Shown: in pieces, positions 31,453 through 34,700 of the stretch
How the letters are laid out: each line of letters begins with the position of its first letter
How positions within the stretch are numbered: the first letter of the stretch is position 1
From: Blastococcus sp. MG754426
GTDB lineage: Bacteria > Actinomycetota > Actinomycetes > Mycobacteriales > Geodermatophilaceae
Assembly: GCF_021699055.1 (NCBI RefSeq)
Contig: NZ_SSXC01000043.1
Coordinates: 1-34,700 of the forward strand
Reading direction: 5' to 3'
Length of the DNA: 34,700 bases
The notes under the pieces: generated by a model
The model's input: only the letters and a program-made list of their open reading frames with translations
What the model was told of the DNA's origin: nothing
Databases searched by the model: none
Program-made: the position numbers and the translations under genes

Positions 31453-32870
31453 CCGACCGGATGAACCCCCTCGACGCGGCCTTCCTCGAGGCCGAGGACG
31501 AGGAGCCGGAGGCCTCGCTGGCCATCGCCTCGATCGCCGTGTTCGAGGGCCCGCCCCCGGGGGCGGGCGAGTTCGAGCGGATGATCGCCGGCCGGCTGCC
31601 CCTGGTCCCCCGGTACCGGCAGAAGGCGCGGGAGGTGCCGCTGGACCTCGGGCCACCCGTCTGGGTCGACGACCCCGGCTTCGACCTCGGATACCACCTG
31701 CGTCGCACCGCGCTGCCCTCCCCCGGTGGGGACGAGGAGCTGGCCGTCCTCATGGGCCGGGTCATGTCCGCGCGCCTGGACCGCGACCGGCCGCTCTGGG
31801 AGTACTGGCTCGTCGAGGGGCTCGCCGGGGACCGCTGGGCGCTGATCTCCAAGGTCCACCACTGCATGGTCGACGGCGTCTCGGGGACCGACCTGTACCG
31901 GGTCATCCTCGACCAGACCCCGGAGCCACGCGCACCGGTCCCCGACGACTGGCACCCCGCACCGGAGCCCACGGCGCTCGAGCTCACCGCCGCAGCTGCC
32001 CTCGACGCCGCGCAGCTCCCGCTGCGGCAGGCCCGTGCGCTCACCGCGGCGCTCCGCCACCCCACGGCCGTCCTGCACGCCGCCGGTGCGGCGGCCAGGG
32101 GGTTGACCGCGCTCGCCGGGGCGCTCCGGCCCGCTGCCGCGTCGTCGCTCTCCGGGCCGCCCTCCGCCCACCGGCGGTTCGCCTTCGGGCGGGCCAGCAC
32201 CGAGCAGGTCGGCGCGGTGCGCGCGGCGCTCGGCGGCACGTTCAACGACGTCGTGCTCGCCGCCGTCACCGGCGGCTTCCGGCGGCTGCTGCTCTCCCGC
32301 GGGGAGCTGCCCACCGAGCACGCCGTCCGGACCCTGGTCCCCGTGTCGGTGCGGCGGCCCGGCACCGAGGACGTTCGGGACAACGAGGTGTCGCTGCTCC
32401 TGCCCGAGCTGCCGGTGCACCTCGCCGACCCGGTGGAACGGCTGGTCGCCGTCCGGCAGCACCTCGACCGGGCCAAGGCCGAGCACGAGGCCGAGGCCGG
32501 GGCCGCGGTGCTGCAGGTGGCGCAGCAGCAGCCGTTCCCGGCCGCCGCCCTCCCCGTGCGCTGGGCAGCCCACCTGCCGCAGCGCTCGGTGGTGACCGTG
32601 ACGACCAACGTGCCGGGGCCCCGGACCCCGCTCTACGCCCTCGGGCGGAGACTGCTGGAGATCGTCCCGTACGTGCCGATCGCGTCGACGCTGCGGACCG
32701 GTGTGGCGATCTTCAGCTATTGCGGCCAGGTCACCTTCGGGGTCACGGGCGACCTGGCCGCCGGCGACGACGTGTGGACCCTCGCCCGCGGCATCGAGGA
32801 GGCCCTCGGTGAGCTGGTGACCGCCGCCGGGGCCCACCCCGCACGACGCACCACGACCGACGGCACCTGA
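31449..32870 (+). CDS. WS/DGAT wax ester synthase/diacylglycerol acyltransferase
   Basis: The protein has 473 residues. The active-site HHxxxDG motif is at His137-His138-Asp142 (KVHHCMVDG). The N-terminal MNPLDAAFLEAE, PLWEYWLVEGL, and late motifs NDVVLAAVTGGFRRLL, NVPGPRTPLYALG and the C-terminal FGVTGD are all typical. It esterifies acyl-CoA to diacylglycerol or a fatty alcohol to make storage lipid. Translation is coupled to the ligase (GTGA). The gene is followed without a gap by a nitroreductase-like remnant, an arrangement that recalls mycobacterial tgs1 next to an Acg-type nitroreductase. Confidence 0.92.
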   Translation: MTDRMNPLDAAFLEAEDEEPEASLAIASIAVFEGPPPGAGEFERMIAGRLPLVPRYRQKAREVPLDLGPPVWVDDPGFDLGYHLRRTALPSPGGDEELAVLMGRVMSARLDRDRPLWEYWLVEGLAGDRWALISKVHHCMVDGVSGTDLYRVILDQTPEPRAPVPDDWHPAPEPTALELTAAAALDAAQLPLRQARALTAALRHPTAVLHAAGAAARGLTALAGALRPAAASSLSGPPSAHRRFAFGRASTEQVGAVRAALGGTFNDVVLAAVTGGFRRLLLSRGELPTEHAVRTLVPVSVRRPGTEDVRDNEVSLLLPELPVHLADPVERLVAVRQHLDRAKAEHEAEAGAAVLQVAQQQPFPAAALPVRWAAHLPQRSVVTVTTNVPGPRTPLYALGRRLLEIVPYVPIASTLRTGVAIFSYCGQVTFGVTGDLAAGDDVWTLARGIEEALGELVTAAGAHPARRTTTDGT

Positions 32871-33290
32871 CCGCTGCGCCCTGTCCTCGATGCCGGCCGC
32901 CCGCCGGTGGCCGGTGGGCTCCCGGCGGCTCTCGTGGCGGGTCTCCGGGAGGCGGCGGCCGCCGAGGAGGCGGTGCTCCTGCCCGTCCCGGCGCACCGGC
33001 CGGTGACCGCGGGCGGAGCGGCGCCCGCAGGCCAGGCGGCAGCCGACGGCACTCCGCCCGGGGAGGCGTTCTTCCTCGTCGCGACGCGCACCGACGACGC
33101 GCTCGCCCGGATCAGGGCCGGGGAAGCGGTGGAGCGGGTGCTGCTCGAGCTCGCCCGCACCGGGTGGACCGGCGCGTTGCTCCCCGACGCGCCGCTGGTC
33201 CGCGCCCGCGCACGGGCGACCGTCTGCGCGGACGACCACCCTCAGGCGCTCGTCCGCGTCGCGCTGGACGCACCACCGCCCGGCTGGACG
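32871..33290 (+). pseudogene. Remnant of an Acg-like nitroreductase
   Basis: Directly after the WS/DGAT stop, in the same frame, about 140 codons with strong coding character read through to about 33290. FFLVATRTDDALARIRAGEA followed by VERVLLELARTGWTGALLPD, then PQALVRVAL, resembles the C-terminal part of Acg/Rv3131-type FMN nitroreductases. The N-terminal FMN-binding half is absent, the middle is short, and no stop is reached before the frame runs into antisense of the P-type ATPase gene. GTG 32907 could start a product, but it would end in nonsense sequence. Best read as a decayed gene; boundaries are approximate and the family call is moderate. Confidence 0.45.
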
Positions 33291-34700
33291 GCCGGCACGT
33301 CGCCGGCGCGGGCGACGAGCTCGACCAGCACCACGGCGGGGACGGCGACGGCGGCGGCGACCAGGACGACCTGCAGGGACGGGTCCAGCAGCACGATCCC
33401 CTCGCCGAGCGGCGGCACCAGCACCACCACGGCGGCGACGCCGGCCATCGCGGCGATCAGTGCGGTCTTCGCGACGGTGAACGGCCGGGCCAGGACGACG
33501 AGGGTCCACAGCGCCACGGTCACCACCACCAGCGTCGCCGTCGTCCGCGCCCCGGCGACGCCCGCCCCCGGCTCCAGCCAGCGGGTGGCCGCGTAGCCGC
33601 CGTACGCGGCGGCACCGGTGACCAGCCCGACGGGGACCGAGAAGCGGAGCACGCGGCGGAGGAAGCCCGGCACGTACCGCCGCCGGTTGGGCAGCAGGGC
33701 GAGGAAGAACCCGGGGATCCCGATGGTCACCGTCGAGATCAGCGTCAGCTGCACCGGCGCCAGCGGGTACGCGGTGAGCGTCGCAACCGTGATCAACGCC
33801 ATGACCAGCGAGTAGACGTTCTTGACCAGGAAGAGGTTGGCCGCCCGCTCGATGTTCGCGATCACCCGACGTCCCTCGGCCACCGCGGCGGGCAGGTGCG
33901 CGAACCGCCCGTCGAGGAGGACCAGCTGGGCGACGGCGCGGGTGGCCGGTGAGCCGTTGCCCATGGCCACCCCGATGTCGGCGTCCTTCAGGGCCAGCGC
34001 GTCGTTCACCCCGTCACCCGTCATCGCCACCACGTGCCCGCGCCGCTGCAGGGCCCGCACCATCGCCCGCTTCTGGTGCGGCGTCACCCGGCCGAAGGCG
34101 CTCGCGTCCTCCACCACCGCGCCCAGCTCGTCGACGTCCTCGGGCAGCGTCCGTGCGTCCACCGCGTCGGCGGCCCCCGCGACCCCCGGTACGCCGACGG
34201 CGGCCGCCACGGCGCCGACCGTGCGCGGGTTGTCCCCCGAGATCACCTTGAGCGCGACGCCCTGCGCGGTGAAGTACCCGAGCACCTCCGCTGCGTCCTC
34301 CCGGACGTGCTCCGCCATGACGACGAGGGCCACCGGTGCGAGTTCCCCGGGCAGCGCGGCGTCCTCCCCGGAGACGACCGGCGCGGCGGGCGAGCAGGCG
34401 AGCAGGAGCACCCGCCGTCCCTGCGCGGCCAGCTCGTCGGCGCGCGCCCGCGCGGTCGCGGCCGCGCCGGGGCCCGCGGAGGGGAGCACCATCTCGGGCG
34501 CGCCCAGCACCCAGGTCGCCCCCGCCTCCGTGCGGGCGGCCGACCACTTGCGCGCGGACGAGAAGGGTACGACCTGCACCGCGGCCGGGCCGGGCGGGAA
34601 CGCCTGGGCCAGGGCGACCGCCGTCGCGTTGGCGGCGTCCGCGGCCACCAGGGTGCCCAGCCCCGCCCGCACGGAGGCGGGGGCGACCTGGGTGCTGGGC
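33242..34700 (-). CDS. P-type cation ATPase, CtpE-like (C-terminal part, runs off the window)
   Basis: About 486 codons are visible; the N-terminal membrane part and the DKTGT phosphorylation site lie beyond the right edge. Seen here are the nucleotide-domain VPFSSARKWSA and WVLGAPE, the P-domain motifs SGDNPRTVGA, VTPHQKRAMV and TGDGVNDALALKDADIGVAM, and six C-terminal membrane helices. The FSSARKWSA and GAPE motifs and the IGIPGFFLALLPNRRRY segment fit the CtpE group, known in mycobacteria for calcium transport. A GTG at 34672 is internal, since coding continues upstream. The last 16 codons overlap the nitroreductase-like remnant on the other strand. Substrate assignment is by analogy only. 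Confidence 0.85.
   Translation of the reverse strand, partial: PSTQVAPASVRAGLGTLVAADAANATAVALAQAFPPGPAAVQVVPFSSARKWSAARTEAGATWVLGAPEMVLPSAGPGAAATARARADELAAQGRRVLLLACSPAAPVVSGEDAALPGELAPVALVVMAEHVREDAAEVLGYFTAQGVALKVISGDNPRTVGAVAAAVGVPGVAGAADAVDARTLPEDVDELGAVVEDASAFGRVTPHQKRAMVRALQRRGHVVAMTGDGVNDALALKDADIGVAMGNGSPATRAVAQLVLLDGRFAHLPAAVAEGRRVIANIERAANLFLVKNVYSLVMALITVATLTAYPLAPVQLTLISTVTIGIPGFFLALLPNRRRYVPGFLRRVLRFSVPVGLVTGAAAYGGYAATRWLEPGAGVAGARTTATLVVVTVALWTLVVLARPFTVAKTALIAAMAGVAAVVVLVPPLGEGIVLLDPSLQVVLVAAAVAVPAVVLVELVARAGDVPAVQPGGGASSATRTSA

Noticed and set aside
28939-31656. Minus-strand open frame of 905 codons
   Set aside because: It covers the acyl-CoA ligase in antisense and has no recognisable domain.
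31365-33509. Minus-strand open frame of 714 codons across WS/DGAT
   Set aside because: Antisense of a gene with an intact HHxxxDG motif; low-complexity composition.

Overview
This is a 34.7 kb stretch of a very GC-rich genome (third codon positions are almost all G or C). Gene families, many GTG starts, GTGA start/stop overlaps and leaderless starts point to an actinobacterium. The mix of polysaccharide, multicopper oxidase and triacylglycerol genes best fits the Geodermatophilaceae (Blastococcus, Geodermatophilus, Modestobacter). That placement is inferred, since there is no rRNA gene. I see no tRNA, CRISPR array or insertion sequence.

Layout. (1) 1-5905: regulators and transport. A truncated MFS gene faces a TetR gene across a double operator. 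A secreted TIM-barrel protein, a small membrane protein and a GbsR/MarR regulator follow; the last diverges from a two-gene ABC exporter. (2) 6032-7747: a secreted animal-type haem peroxidase. (3) 7796-20058: an exopolysaccharide locus. It holds a Wzz-like chain-length protein, Wzy-like polymerase, Wzx-like flippase, two GT4 glycosyltransferases, a polyprenyl-phosphate sugar-1-phosphate transferase, three PAPS-type sulfotransferases and a secreted beta-helix protein, so a sulfated polysaccharide is the likely product. (4) 20519-23178: a CotA-type multicopper oxidase with a translationally coupled His-rich membrane protein. (5) 23249-29681: a minus-strand run of cupin, phospholipase D-like protein, a fourth sulfotransferase, LLM oxidoreductase, PlsC-like acyltransferase, patatin and a small unknown protein. 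(6) 29929-34700: acyl-CoA ligase coupled to a WS/DGAT wax ester/triacylglycerol synthase, a nitroreductase remnant, and the C-terminal part of a CtpE-like P-type ATPase.

Main points for a second look. The best candidate for an undescribed system is the sulfated-exopolysaccharide locus. A nearly identical 20-bp element (18/20) lies in the same orientation upstream of one of its sulfotransferase operons and of the multicopper oxidase gene. Several genes start directly at a predicted transcription start, with a TANNNT box (often TAGCNT) 6-7 nt before the start codon. Four coding regions look internally shortened or chimeric (left-edge MFS gene, ABC permease, sulfotransferase at 25.5 kb, nitroreductase remnant), three of them with the frame kept. 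These could be real deletions or assembly faults and should be checked against reads.
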